Positions 43,813 through 53,292 of a stretch of DNA of 64,000 nucleotides are shown here, piece after piece. Positions within the stretch are counted from its first letter, which is position 1; each line of letters begins with the position of its first letter. The stretch is from CAYVKM01 sp964452045. Lineage in GTDB: Bacteria > Calditrichota > Calditrichia > RBG-13-44-9. The stretch spans positions 1 to 64,000 of the forward strand of contig CAYVKM010000009.1 in the NCBI GenBank assembly GCA_964452045.1. Reading direction: 5' to 3'. Below the pieces are notes generated by a model. It did not search any database. It was not told where the DNA came from and was given only the letters and a program-made list of their open reading frames with translations. The translations under genes and the position numbers were made by a program.

Positions 43813-44762
43813 AACAATTAACTTTAATTTTTATAATAGTCGCTGCATTCGTTGCACTCGTGTTAGTTTTATCGTCCGTGTTTATTGTAAATGAGACAGA
43901 ACAGGTTATTATTACGCGTTTTGGTAAACCGGTGAGAGATCCCATCGTGACTCCCGGTATTCACATAAAGTACCCATTCATTGAACAGGCAAATTTTTTC
44001 GATAAAAGATTTCTGGAGTGGGATGGGGATCCCAATCAGATTCCCACCAAAGATAAAAGATTTATCTGGGTCGATACCTATGCACGGTGGCGTATTACCG
44101 ATCCCCTGCTCTTTTTCCAGCGCTTACGTGACGAAAGGGGTGCACAATCTCGCCTGGATGATATTCTGGACGGTGAAACCAGAAACGCTGTGGCTGGGCA
44201 TGATCTGGTAGAAATTATCCGCTCTACCAACAGAAAGCTGGAAATTAGTGAAGTAATGGAAGAAATCCTGGAATCCGAACTGGATTTTAAAATCAAGTAT
44301 GGCCGCGATCAAATCACTAAACTGATTGTTGAAGCTGTTTCACCCAAATTGAACGAACTCGGTATTGAATTGCTGGATCTTCGATTTAAACGGATTAATT
44401 ATGTGGAGGAAGTGCAGCAGAAAATCTATGAAAGGATGAGCGCCGAACGGAAAAGAATAGCCGATAAATACCGGTCGGAGGGTCAGGGAGAGGCCGCAAA
44501 AATTTTGGGAGATAAAGAACGGGATCTAAAACAGATCGAATCAGAAGCGTACCGTACTGCCCAGGAAATTAAGGGTAAAGCCGATGCCGAGGCAACAGCT
44601 ATTTATGCTAAAGCCTACAATCAAAATCAATCTTCCCGGGATTTTTATAAATTTATCAAAACCATGGAGACCTATCAGACCACTCTTTCCGAGAAGGACT
44701 GGCTTATTTTATCGACTGAAGGTGATTTCTTTAAATATTTGCAGAAACAATCCGGACGATAG
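43809..44762 (+). CDS. hflC: HflC, FtsH-protease modulator subunit
   Basis: A 317-residue SPFH protein with an N-terminal helix (5-28), IVNETEQVIITRFGKPVRDPIVTPGIHIKYPFIE (in parts) and the HflC-type ISEVMEEILE. It also has the family stretch YEVQQKIYERMSAERKRIA and GEAAKILGDKERDLKQIESEAYRTAQEIKGKADAEATAIYA, again quoted only as landmarks around residues 205-270. It pairs with HflK through overlapping stop and start codons. No ftsH or purA gene is adjacent, unlike in E. coli. A strong terminator follows. Confidence 0.95.
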   Translation: MKQLTLIFIIVAAFVALVLVLSSVFIVNETEQVIITRFGKPVRDPIVTPGIHIKYPFIEQANFFDKRFLEWDGDPNQIPTKDKRFIWVDTYARWRITDPLLFFQRLRDERGAQSRLDDILDGETRNAVAGHDLVEIIRSTNRKLEISEVMEEILESELDFKIKYGRDQITKLIVEAVSPKLNELGIELLDLRFKRINYVEEVQQKIYERMSAERKRIADKYRSEGQGEAAKILGDKERDLKQIESEAYRTAQEIKGKADAEATAIYAKAYNQNQSSRDFYKFIKTMETYQTTLSEKDWLILSTEGDFFKYLQKQSGR

Positions 44763-44785
44763 CTTATTCTGCTGAACCATAAACA

Positions 44786-44819
44786 AAAAGCCGGTAAAAG
44801 TTTTTACCGGCTTTTTTTA
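44786..44819. terminator. Bidirectional terminator between hflC and OsmC genes
   Basis: AGCCGGTAAAA and TTTTACCGGCT form an 11-bp stem with a very short loop (44789-44811). Seven Ts follow on the plus strand and an A-run precedes, so it can stop both hflKC and the convergent OsmC-like gene. Confidence 0.92.
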
Positions 44820-44842
44820 TTACCTCTCACCAATGAATAAAT

Positions 44843-45259
44843 TTATTCTGAAACTGCCTGCGTTTCAGTTACGTTGGTAAAAACATCAAATTCAGGTGGA
44901 TTTTCAAAATGTTTTTTCACAGCACACTGATCTGCCGCTCTAACTAGGGCAGCGTGATACTTCTCCGGAAAATCTGTGGGTACCTGAATTTCCAGTTCCA
45001 CTTTACCCACCAAACCAGTAAACGGGTTCGACCTCATTCTCTGAATTATTCGAATTCCTTCGGTAGGAAGTCCCCGTTGTTTGCAAAATCCAAGAATATA
45101 AATGCCGGCACATGTCCCAATTGATGCCAGAAAGGTAGCAAAAGGAGTTGGGGAAATCCCTGGTTTACCATTCATATCAGGCTGATCTGTTTGAACCTTG
45201 TGAGGCCCAAAATGAGCGTCAACTCTTAATCCTTCCGGAAAATCAATAATCATATCCAT
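44843..45259 (-). CDS. OsmC-like peroxiredoxin-type protein
   Basis: A 138-residue OsmC/Ohr-fold protein (YhfA-like branch). The two conserved Cys of the family are probably Cys50 (ASIGTCAGIYIL) and Cys112 (AADQCAVKK), with a third at Cys59. Members reduce organic peroxides or have unknown thiol chemistry. ATG 45259 is preceded by AGGAG at 8 bases. It appears to be a single gene between two gaps, ended by the shared terminator. The physiological substrate is not known. Confidence 0.9.
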   Translation of the reverse strand: MDMIIDFPEGLRVDAHFGPHKVQTDQPDMNGKPGISPTPFATFLASIGTCAGIYILGFCKQRGLPTEGIRIIQRMRSNPFTGLVGKVELEIQVPTDFPEKYHAALVRAADQCAVKKHFENPPEFDVFTNVTETQAVSE

Positions 45260-45391
45260 TTAAACACTTCTCCTATGTAACAAGGTTATATATTTTCAAC
45301 TTATTACCAAATTGTTAATATAGATGTTTCCACCATATAAAAGTTACAGAGACTGAAATTTAGGGTTATAGGAGAGTAGGAAGGCAAAATT

Positions 45392-46498
45392 CTAGTTTAA
45401 TAATTTTCGTTCTAACTGAAATTCAAGATAAGATTCAATCTGATTTATCATCTTATCTAGTGAAAGATTTTCTAAAATGTACTTCCGGGCATTCTGACCA
45501 ATTTCCTGGCATAATTGAGGATTTTTCAGCAATTCTACGGCCTTCAAGAACATTTCCTGCTGATTATCTGGTTGGGTAATAAAACCGGTTTTATCTGTTT
45601 CGATTAATTCGCCTACTCCACCAACGTTAAAAGCGACCACTGTTTTAGCGGAAAGCATGGCCTCCATCACCACATTTGGAAAACCCTCTTCCTCGGAAGT
45701 TAATAATACCACATCGCAAACTGCATAGAGTGGAAACGGATTTGACAGGTGACTGATAAAAATTACCTCATTTTCCAGTCCCAATTCTTTAACCCTGATT
45801 TCCAGTTCCTGCTTCAGAGGTCCGTCTCCGATAATCAGAAATTTAACCTGAGGTATTTCATTTTTCATCCTATGGGCAATTTCCAGAAAAATATGATGTT
45901 GTTTCTGTTTGACTAACCTGCCAAAAATACCGATAAATTTACATTCTTCCGGAAGATTGTATTCCCGAATTACTTGATCCCGCGGATAATCAACTTTTTG
46001 ACTGGTATCGATGCCATTATGGATCACTTTGATAAAATCATCAGATAACCAGCCATAAGATAAATACCGGTTCTTAATGGCGTTGGTATTTGTGATGATG
46101 CCATCCACCAGCCGGGTGTATGTGAGCCGGTACCGCCAATTATTTTGCAGAATAGGTAAACCGTTTCGGGCCAGTAATATTTGGACCGGAGAGCATTTGG
46201 CTGCCAGAACAGATAGCCGGATATCCTTGTTAAAGTTCGCAATAATTATATTTATAGAGTTCTTTCTAAAGTATTTCGTTAACTTAAAAATATTAATTAA
46301 ACCAAAATCTCCTTTAATGGATAGTCCAAATATGGGAAAATTATTTTCCGAGCATACACTCAGAAACTTGGAACCTTTTCTGCCACCAAAATAAACATGA
46401 TGTCCACGGGATCTTAAACCGATCGCAGACATCAGCATCCATTTTTCTCCACCTCCCCAGGTGGTCTCACCTATGCTATTGATAAAAAAAATATTCAT
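45392..46498 (-). CDS. Glycosyltransferase family 4 (a)
   Basis: A 368-residue GT-B glycosyltransferase. The N-lobe opens with IGETTWGGGEKWML. The C-lobe has FIGIFGRLVKQKQHHIFLEI, FLIIGDGPLKQELE and LLTSEEEGFPNVVMEAMLSAKTVVAFNVGGVGELI in parts, with the family's EGFPNVxxEAM nucleotide-sugar site. It lies 3 bases after the MsbA-like exporter gene and, with the second GT4 gene on the other side, probably builds or modifies a surface glycolipid or glycan. Confidence 0.93.
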   Translation of the reverse strand: MNIFFINSIGETTWGGGEKWMLMSAIGLRSRGHHVYFGGRKGSKFLSVCSENNFPIFGLSIKGDFGLINIFKLTKYFRKNSINIIIANFNKDIRLSVLAAKCSPVQILLARNGLPILQNNWRYRLTYTRLVDGIITNTNAIKNRYLSYGWLSDDFIKVIHNGIDTSQKVDYPRDQVIREYNLPEECKFIGIFGRLVKQKQHHIFLEIAHRMKNEIPQVKFLIIGDGPLKQELEIRVKELGLENEVIFISHLSNPFPLYAVCDVVLLTSEEEGFPNVVMEAMLSAKTVVAFNVGGVGELIETDKTGFITQPDNQQEMFLKAVELLKNPQLCQEIGQNARKYILENLSLDKMINQIESYLEFQLERKLLN

Positions 46499-46501
46499 TA
46501 T

Positions 46502-48370
46502 CTATATGGCAAACTGGAGTTCGTAGAGATGCCGGTATCGATCCGAGCGCTGGATCAGTTCGGTATGAGTTCCAATATCCAAAATCTTACCTTCATCCAA
46601 CAGAATTATTTTATCTGCATTAATAACCGAGGAAAGGCGATGAGCAATAATCAAAACAGTCCGATCCTTCATCAGATTCTCGATGGCTTCCTGGATAAGG
46701 TGTTCTGCTTCCGAATCCAGCGAAGAAGTGGCTTCATCAAATATAAGAATTGCTGGATTTTTTAATATCGCCCGTGCAATGGATAAACGCTGTCGTTGGC
46801 CACCGGAGAGTCTGGTACCTCTTTCCCCGATAATTGTCTCATAACCTTTGGGCATTTGTTGGATGAATTCAGAGGCATTTGCTAATTTTGCAGCCCATTC
46901 AATTTGTTCCAGGGTGTAATCTGCCCTTCCATAGGCAATATTATTGGCAACCGTTTCATTAAAGAGGATAACTTCCTGGGTAACAATCCCCATCAATCCC
47001 CGCAGATCCTGTAATTTCAAATCTCGGATATCCAGGTCATCAATTAGAATCGCACCCTTTTCAATATCATAAAAGCGGGGTAATAAATTAACCAGCGTAG
47101 TTTTACCGGCACCACTGCTTCCCACCAGGGCAATTTTCTCATTTTTAATTACTTCCAGATTTATGCCATTAAGGACCCATCCTTCGTCCGCATCATATCT
47201 GAAATAAACATCCCGATAGGCAATAATCCGGTCAAAGTTTTTCTTCTCCCTGGCATCGGGTTTATCTGTAATGACATTTGGGGTATCCAGGATATCAAAA
47301 ATTCTTTTACCGGAAGCCAGGGCAGTTTGAACATTGTTGTTGAGTTCACCCAGACTTTTAATTGGCTCCATTATGGAAAACAGGATGACAATGAATCGAA
47401 TAAAATCCTCCGGATCCAGGAGATCCCCGGAAAGAACCAAGCGACCGCCAAACCATAATACACTCACCATAATACCTATACCAAGCGTCTCGGAAAGGGG
47501 TGAGGACAATCTATTTAATCGTACTTGTCTCAATACTGCTTTAAAATGTTTAAGCGTTCGATTCTCAAATTTTTTTCTCTCAAATTCTTCCATGGAAAAG
47601 GCTTTGACGACTCTGATACCGGAAATCGTTTCCTGCAGGACCGTGGTGATCTCTGCGATCCTTTCCTGTACCCTCCGGCTTTTTCTTTTCAGACTCTGAC
47701 CGATTCGCTGAATTAGCACACCACTCACCGGAACAACAATTAACGCTACCAGGGTTAATCGCCAGCTTATACTTACCAAAAGGGATAAAAAGATGATAAT
47801 GACAATCGGATCCCTGATTATTTTGGTAAAACTTCGGTTAACCGCGACATTGAGGGAGTTGATATCATTGGTAATCCGGGACATCAGATTACCCGTCTCA
47901 TAACGCTGGAAGAAACTGAACGGTTGCAGGAGAATATGGCCGTAGACCTGGTCCCGTAAATCTTTAATCACTCTCTGTTCAACAAAACTCACCCAGAACG
48001 CTTCTAAGAAGCTGAAGGTATTCTTTAAGAAGAAAGTGATAAAAATAATAACACACAACACCTGAAGCGCTTTTAACCGGTTATCCTGGGGGATAAAATG
48101 CTCGGTTTTGGATTTCAACCATTTATTGAGGTTTAGTATGCTAGTATTCTGCTCTTCTTCCGGTGGTTGAATTTGCTGTTCGACCGCCGGTTTACCAGAC
48201 TCAAAAAGCGTACTGATGAAAGGGGCAACCATCCAAATGGATAAGGTATTAAAAATTACATAAAGAAAGTTAAGCGTTAGTATGACCAGCAACAGGAAAG
48301 CATAAGGCCGGAGATATCCCAGGATCCTCAGATAGAGTTTAAGACTTTTTTCGTCAGATTTCTTTTTCAT
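46502..48370 (-). CDS. MsbA-like ABC exporter (lipid/oligosaccharide flippase type)
   Basis: A 622-residue half-transporter with six membrane helices fused to an ATPase. It has Walker A GSSGAGKTT, signature LSGGQRQRLS and Walker B ILIFDEATSSLD. The closest recognisable types are MsbA/lipid A or polysaccharide exporters. A long soluble insertion near residues 68-95 (Pro/Glu/Gln-rich) between helices 1 and 2 is unusual. The start was set at ATG 48370; a TTG one codon earlier is possible. It overlaps the upstream GT4 gene by about 17 bases, so glycan assembly and export seem coupled. Confidence 0.93.
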   Translation of the reverse strand: MKKKSDEKSLKLYLRILGYLRPYAFLLLVILTLNFLYVIFNTLSIWMVAPFISTLFESGKPAVEQQIQPPEEEQNTSILNLNKWLKSKTEHFIPQDNRLKALQVLCVIIFITFFLKNTFSFLEAFWVSFVEQRVIKDLRDQVYGHILLQPFSFFQRYETGNLMSRITNDINSLNVAVNRSFTKIIRDPIVIIIFLSLLVSISWRLTLVALIVVPVSGVLIQRIGQSLKRKSRRVQERIAEITTVLQETISGIRVVKAFSMEEFERKKFENRTLKHFKAVLRQVRLNRLSSPLSETLGIGIMVSVLWFGGRLVLSGDLLDPEDFIRFIVILFSIMEPIKSLGELNNNVQTALASGKRIFDILDTPNVITDKPDAREKKNFDRIIAYRDVYFRYDADEGWVLNGINLEVIKNEKIALVGSSGAGKTTLVNLLPRFYDIEKGAILIDDLDIRDLKLQDLRGLMGIVTQEVILFNETVANNIAYGRADYTLEQIEWAAKLANASEFIQQMPKGYETIIGERGTRLSGGQRQRLSIARAILKNPAILIFDEATSSLDSEAEHLIQEAIENLMKDRTVLIIAHRLSSVINADKIILLDEGKILDIGTHTELIQRSDRYRHLYELQFAI

Positions 48371-49466
48371 CAATTAAATCCGCTAGCAGAACTTCCAATT
48401 GATCGGCCATTGACCGGAGGCTGAACCTGCTTTTAACCAACTTAAAAGCATCATCCCTTAATTTGTATCGAAGTTCGGCATTTTTCAAGAGCGATTCCAT
48501 TGATTTCATAATTACCTGCTCATTCAGCCGATTTACCAATATACCATTTTCCATATGAGTGATTATTTCGCCAGCACCAGCCACATCACTTATGATTACC
48601 GGAACGCCGTTGGCCATAGCTTCCAAGGCTACATTTGGGAAACCCTCATTTTCTGATAACAATACCAATGCATCGGCTTGAGATAACAATTCCGGTACAT
48701 CCCTTCTCTGTCCCCAAAATTTAACCTCATCCTGAAGATTGAGTTTTTGCGTTAGAATTTTCAGAGATTCCTGTTCCGACCCTTCCCCTACAATCCACAA
48801 TTGTAGATAAATATGTTTTGTTTTCTCCTTTACATTACTAAATATCTCCAGCAGTCTATCCGCATTTTTCCTTTGGATCAGACTGCCGACATATATAAAA
48901 GTAAAGGGATCCGGATTTTTGCGAAATTCAGGAAGTTGAGCAGGAATTTTTACCCCGTTATAGATAATATTAATTTTCCGGGTTGGTATAAATTCACTTT
49001 TTGCCAATGTTTCCTGAATCGCCTTCGCATTCACCAGTATTCGGTCAGCCCATTTTCCATAAAGATTTCTGTTCTTCCATTTCTTTTTAATGGGACGATC
49101 AATTCCCAATCTTATGATGCTTTTCCGATGAGCCAGCCTGGCTGCAATCGTCCCTAACCAGTATTCTTTTACTTTGGTGGGAATAACAACCTGAATACCC
49201 TCTTTTTTTATAAATCGAACCAAAGATAATACACTAAGAAAATCGGCATCGTTTTTCAGCGGAAAGTAAACGGTTTTTAGTCCCACTGTTTCAGCATAAT
49301 CCCGTATAATCCCGTACCGGTAACCCACAAAAACCTGATGACCACATAATTTTAGTTCTTTTGCAGCATTGATCGTCCATCTTTCGGTTCCGCCAAAAAT
49401 TGCAGAAGAATTAAGGAACAAAATTTGATGTTTTGTCTTCGAATCTTTGGATTTTTTTCTTGGCAT
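48354..49466 (-). CDS. Glycosyltransferase family 4 (b)
   Basis: A 370-residue GT-B transferase related to GT4(a): NSSAIFGGTERWTINAAKEL at the N-lobe, FIYVGSLIQRKNADRLLEIF, LWIVGEGSEQESLKIL and LLSENEGFPNVALEAMANGVPVI, which has the EGFPN motif. It is the first gene of the GT4-ABC-GT4 set. The start was set at ATG 49466, two codons after an in-frame TTG; the Shine-Dalgarno is weak. The acceptor and sugar are unknown. Confidence 0.92.
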   Translation of the reverse strand: MPRKKSKDSKTKHQILFLNSSAIFGGTERWTINAAKELKLCGHQVFVGYRYGIIRDYAETVGLKTVYFPLKNDADFLSVLSLVRFIKKEGIQVVIPTKVKEYWLGTIAARLAHRKSIIRLGIDRPIKKKWKNRNLYGKWADRILVNAKAIQETLAKSEFIPTRKINIIYNGVKIPAQLPEFRKNPDPFTFIYVGSLIQRKNADRLLEIFSNVKEKTKHIYLQLWIVGEGSEQESLKILTQKLNLQDEVKFWGQRRDVPELLSQADALVLLSENEGFPNVALEAMANGVPVIISDVAGAGEIITHMENGILVNRLNEQVIMKSMESLLKNAELRYKLRDDAFKLVKSRFSLRSMADQLEVLLADLIDEKEI

Positions 49467-49529
49467 ATTCAATGACTTAATACCCGAATCCTTATTCTGG
49501 CAGGACGTCTTAAGGTAGAGTAAAAAGTT

Positions 49530-50318
49530 TTAACTGGAAATCCGGATTAGATCCATCAGGATCTCATTAAACTGTTCGGTTTGTTCAATATTGCTTAAAT
49601 GGGCCGAATCCAATATTGTTAATTGAGAACCGGGAATTAATTCGCTCATTTTTTCAGCATCCTGGACCTTGATGAGCTCATCATGCCTTCCGGTGATTAT
49701 GGAGACCGGAAATTTAATTGCTTTCAATACGTCGGTCGAATCCGGCCGGTTGGCCATGGCGAGCTGTGCCTGGATAACCCCGGCCACCGTGCTTTCCATC
49801 ATCAAATCTTTAATTTCCTCTACTCTGTCCGGGAATTTTTTTCGGAAGTCCGGTTTGAAAAACTTATCCAGGTGACTTGAGATCAACGGACCCAAATCCA
49901 TTTCTCTTTTTAATTCTTCTACCATTTTAGATCGTCTCTGTTTGCCCGCATCATCATCGGCTGTTGCCCGGGTATTGGAAAGCAATAAACCGGCAAAACA
50001 CTCGGAGTGATATCTGAAAAGGGTTAATGCTACATAACCACCCATACTTAAACCCACAAATATGGCTTTATCAATACCCAGCGAATGCAGGATCTGATGT
50101 GTCAAATCTGCATAGTCTTTCATACTGATTTCGGATTTGATCAATTTACTCCCCCCGAATCCCGGATAGTCAAATGTTACAGTATTAAATCCCTTATTCT
50201 GTAGAAATTCGGTTTGCGGCTGCCACATTCGGGAATTGACCGGGAAGGCATGTAAAAAAACAATGAGCGGTTTCGCACAACGGATATTGGTTTTAATATC
50301 ACATTGAAATTGTAACAT
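49530..50318 (-). CDS. Alpha/beta hydrolase
   Basis: A 262-residue alpha/beta-hydrolase-fold enzyme of the 3-oxoadipate-enol-lactonase/esterase type. It shows an oxyanion region VFLHAFPVNSRMW (20-32), a nucleophile elbow GLSMGGY (Ser about 94), a C-terminal acid in ITGRHDELI and a His in DSAHLSNIE. The full catalytic triad is therefore present. The Shine-Dalgarno AAGGA overlaps the end of the ATPase gene, 3 bases away. The substrate is unknown; its neighbours do not indicate a pathway. Confidence 0.9.
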   Translation of the reverse strand: MLQFQCDIKTNIRCAKPLIVFLHAFPVNSRMWQPQTEFLQNKGFNTVTFDYPGFGGSKLIKSEISMKDYADLTHQILHSLGIDKAIFVGLSMGGYVALTLFRYHSECFAGLLLSNTRATADDDAGKQRRSKMVEELKREMDLGPLISSHLDKFFKPDFRKKFPDRVEEIKDLMMESTVAGVIQAQLAMANRPDSTDVLKAIKFPVSIITGRHDELIKVQDAEKMSELIPGSQLTILDSAHLSNIEQTEQFNEILMDLIRISS

Positions 50319-50321
50319 GAT

Positions 50322-53150
50322 TTATTCCTTGATTTGGTTTATTTTATACTCATCTGCCCACTGAATAATATCCTGATGGAATCTGGCTTCGATAAATTGA
50401 GTACCCAAAATTTCATCCTGCATATTTTCTTTCATTTTTTTAAAAAAAGTTATCGTCTTTTTCAGGGCCGGTAAAAATTTCCCATCATTTCTTGAAGCAT
50501 GATAAAGACGAACGGCCTCACAATTTAATAAATACTGTATTTGAGGTAAATTCCATTTTTGGGCAATTTTCTGGCCGGACCTGAATGACCTTTCTGCATC
50601 CTGATATTTTTTTTCAGATATATTTATTTTGGTGAGTAAATAATTTGCTGCGGCCTGGTATCGGGGTAGATTTTCCGACTTCTTTTTGATCAAACTGATT
50701 ACACTCCGAAGATGATCTGCCCGATTAACGGCGAAAAGCCAGGCACCGAGATAAAAAAGATAATTCAAATGATCTATTAAATTTTGCGACAGGTTCACTG
50801 CTTTTTTGGCATCCCGCAAAAATTTACGGGATTTATCATTCCGCATATTCTGCAATTCATAGTATGATAAATACAAATTCGACAAGAGGAGGATTTCCCT
50901 TGCTTTCTCCCTGGATGCCCAGGCAAAAGCCTGCTGTAAATACTCATAGGCCCTTAACATCCCATGTGCCAGTAAATATATATGTCCCAAATGAAGTTTT
51001 ATCTCATATTGCTGCATCTGATAGTCAAATTGAAAACAAATTTCCAATCCCTGCTCCAGTGCCATTTTAGCCTCTCCGTAGCGGGCCTGTTCTTTAAACA
51101 ACATGCCCAGCTGAATCAGTGTCTGGACACGCAGACTGGGTCTGTGTTGAACATAGAGATTTTTACCTTCCCTTCTCATTAAACTGATCGCCAACTGCCA
51201 TTTTCCGAATTGGCTGTAGGTCTCTGTAAAATAGAGAGCAAGTTGAAAATGTATTTTCGGTTCATAAACCCGCAACAGATTGCGGCGAAGTTGAATACAC
51301 AGCTTTAACGACTCCGGATATTTTTTTTCCAGCATATACAGTTTTATCAGGTCTAACAGTATTCCATCCAGATGTTCCGGTTTTTTGTTCAATTGCAACA
51401 ACAGATCATAAATCTTCAGATTTAATTTGATAAAATTTTCCTGATCATTTTTTAATAACTGTTTTAATTTTTTGTAGACTCTCAGAATATCTTCCGCCTG
51501 TTTTGCCTTCTGGTAGTAATTTATGGCTTCTCGATAATTTCTACTGGCGTATTCAAAATGTCCAAGATTCGATTCAATGTCACCGGTGAATTCAACACAC
51601 CTACCTTTGGAAGAAAAATCGCAATATTTCTTGATTTGGGATTCTCTTATCAGATATCGTGCTTCCAGATATGCATCCATGGCAATAAGGGACTCCGCCA
51701 TTTTCAGGTTAACTTCCACCCATTTTTGATGGGCTTCCCCTGCCGGTTCATTTTTCGTCTTTTCCAATAACAACGACCTTTGCCGTTTAAGAATCTCAAA
51801 AGCATTGTCAAAGGCACCTATGCGTAAATAGATATCACTCAATTTCCCAAGAATCCATTCAATATCCTTTATCTGATCTGAATTGAGATCCCACATCCTC
51901 ACCAGAAAATACAGCCTATCCGCAGCCTGGGAGAACTTGTTCTGCTCCATCAACCATATTGCTTCCGCCCGGGCTATCTCAATGGCATTTTCTAATTTAT
52001 CGATATCATACAAAAGGTGGGAAATCTGATAGTTTCCCGATATTTTTCCGGTGTTGATTAAGCGGGAAACGTTTACCAGAATTTTCTCCAATTTTTCAAC
52101 CGGTATATTTGTCCGTAACCAGTTTTCCCACTCTCGGAAATCAATACTAATAGCTGTCTGACCACCGAATACAGAAATTTTTCTGATAAAACCAGCATCC
52201 TCCCAGATTCTTAATATATCTCTGGGAAGCTTTAAATCTTTACAGATCACCTGTAGATCCGATTCGAGAATCGGATTTTCCAGCTGGGCAATGAATCCCA
52301 GCAAGGTCAGGGCGCTTTCATTCATCCGACTGGTAGCAATTTGGAAAATTTGATCCCAATCTCCGGAAATTTTAATTTTCTTCAACTTCTGGATATTAAG
52401 CACTTCATCATCGGTACTCTCCAGCACGGATTTGTAAATCGTATTTGTTAAAAATCTGATTTTTAGCGGAATGCCAGCTGTTTTTAAATAGAGATGATTG
52501 GTAATAAGCCGCGCATTTAAAGGGCTGGTTTGGTAAAATTCCTGAATACATTTTTCGGTGGTTTGAATTGAAAGTTTTTCAAGAATAAAACGTTTACAGG
52601 GACCAAATTCGCGAAAGAAGGGACCCGCTTCATCATAGGTAAATATAGTCTGGATAGGCAGGTAATTAAATTTATCAATAAACCTTTCCATCTTATCAAT
52701 CTGAAAGCTGTCCGCATTCTGGATATTTTCAAAAATAAAGGTCAGGATATTTTTTTCTCCCAGATGATTCAAAAATTGAGAAAAAATTTCCTCGTACCAA
52801 TCCGATTCATCGACTTGAAATTGGGGCAATTTTGCCAATTTGTTCTTTATATAAACTCGGGAGCCTTTACTAAACTTCTTAAGAAATATTCTGAACTCCG
52901 AATTCAGTAAGGTTTTGTTTTGCTGAAGAAATTCAAATATGATATCCTGCGGTTCCTGAACATTTTTCGCCAGATTAACTCTGGTAACGATAAAAACGTT
53001 TTTCTGCATCCGGGTTAAAAGAAAATCCACGAAGGCGGACTTTCCGGCTCCCTTGCCACCTTCAATCAACACTTTCCTTCCGGGCGCCTGCACCGGTTGT
53101 CGGGCGAATTCAATCGCATTTTCCATCAGACTGTCTTCAAACCAATGCAT
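50322..53150 (-). CDS. Large P-loop ATPase with TPR-like C-terminal repeats (STAND-like)
   Basis: A 942-residue protein. The N-terminus has Walker A GGKGAGKS (31-38) and a hydrophobic strand ending in FENIQNAD (about 140-147) at the Walker B position, where the usual acidic pair is replaced by Glu-Asn. A winged-helix-like region follows (about 280-360). From about residue 370 to the end the protein is an array of helical repeats of TPR type. This layout matches signal-transduction ATPases (STAND, MalT-like) that lack an obvious output domain. No DNA-binding or enzymatic output domain was found, so it may act through protein contacts. It is followed after 3 bases by the hydrolase. Confidence 0.82.
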   Translation of the reverse strand: MHWFEDSLMENAIEFARQPVQAPGRKVLIEGGKGAGKSAFVDFLLTRMQKNVFIVTRVNLAKNVQEPQDIIFEFLQQNKTLLNSEFRIFLKKFSKGSRVYIKNKLAKLPQFQVDESDWYEEIFSQFLNHLGEKNILTFIFENIQNADSFQIDKMERFIDKFNYLPIQTIFTYDEAGPFFREFGPCKRFILEKLSIQTTEKCIQEFYQTSPLNARLITNHLYLKTAGIPLKIRFLTNTIYKSVLESTDDEVLNIQKLKKIKISGDWDQIFQIATSRMNESALTLLGFIAQLENPILESDLQVICKDLKLPRDILRIWEDAGFIRKISVFGGQTAISIDFREWENWLRTNIPVEKLEKILVNVSRLINTGKISGNYQISHLLYDIDKLENAIEIARAEAIWLMEQNKFSQAADRLYFLVRMWDLNSDQIKDIEWILGKLSDIYLRIGAFDNAFEILKRQRSLLLEKTKNEPAGEAHQKWVEVNLKMAESLIAMDAYLEARYLIRESQIKKYCDFSSKGRCVEFTGDIESNLGHFEYASRNYREAINYYQKAKQAEDILRVYKKLKQLLKNDQENFIKLNLKIYDLLLQLNKKPEHLDGILLDLIKLYMLEKKYPESLKLCIQLRRNLLRVYEPKIHFQLALYFTETYSQFGKWQLAISLMRREGKNLYVQHRPSLRVQTLIQLGMLFKEQARYGEAKMALEQGLEICFQFDYQMQQYEIKLHLGHIYLLAHGMLRAYEYLQQAFAWASREKAREILLLSNLYLSYYELQNMRNDKSRKFLRDAKKAVNLSQNLIDHLNYLFYLGAWLFAVNRADHLRSVISLIKKKSENLPRYQAAANYLLTKINISEKKYQDAERSFRSGQKIAQKWNLPQIQYLLNCEAVRLYHASRNDGKFLPALKKTITFFKKMKENMQDEILGTQFIEARFHQDIIQWADEYKINQIKE

Positions 53151-53292
53151 GTAACCGCTTTTTCTCCGATACTACTATTTTGTGGGTGATTAAAACCTTA
53201 AAAATTTATAGAAAATTAACTTTTGTGAAATCTATTTTTTCTGATTAGTAAAAGGCTTAACCAAATTGTTAAAGACACCTTCTGCCAGACAA

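Noticed and set aside
44843..45259. OsmC-like gene as a second selenoprotein
   Set aside because: All redox-site codons encode Cys (Cys50, Cys59, Cys112); no in-frame TGA is present.
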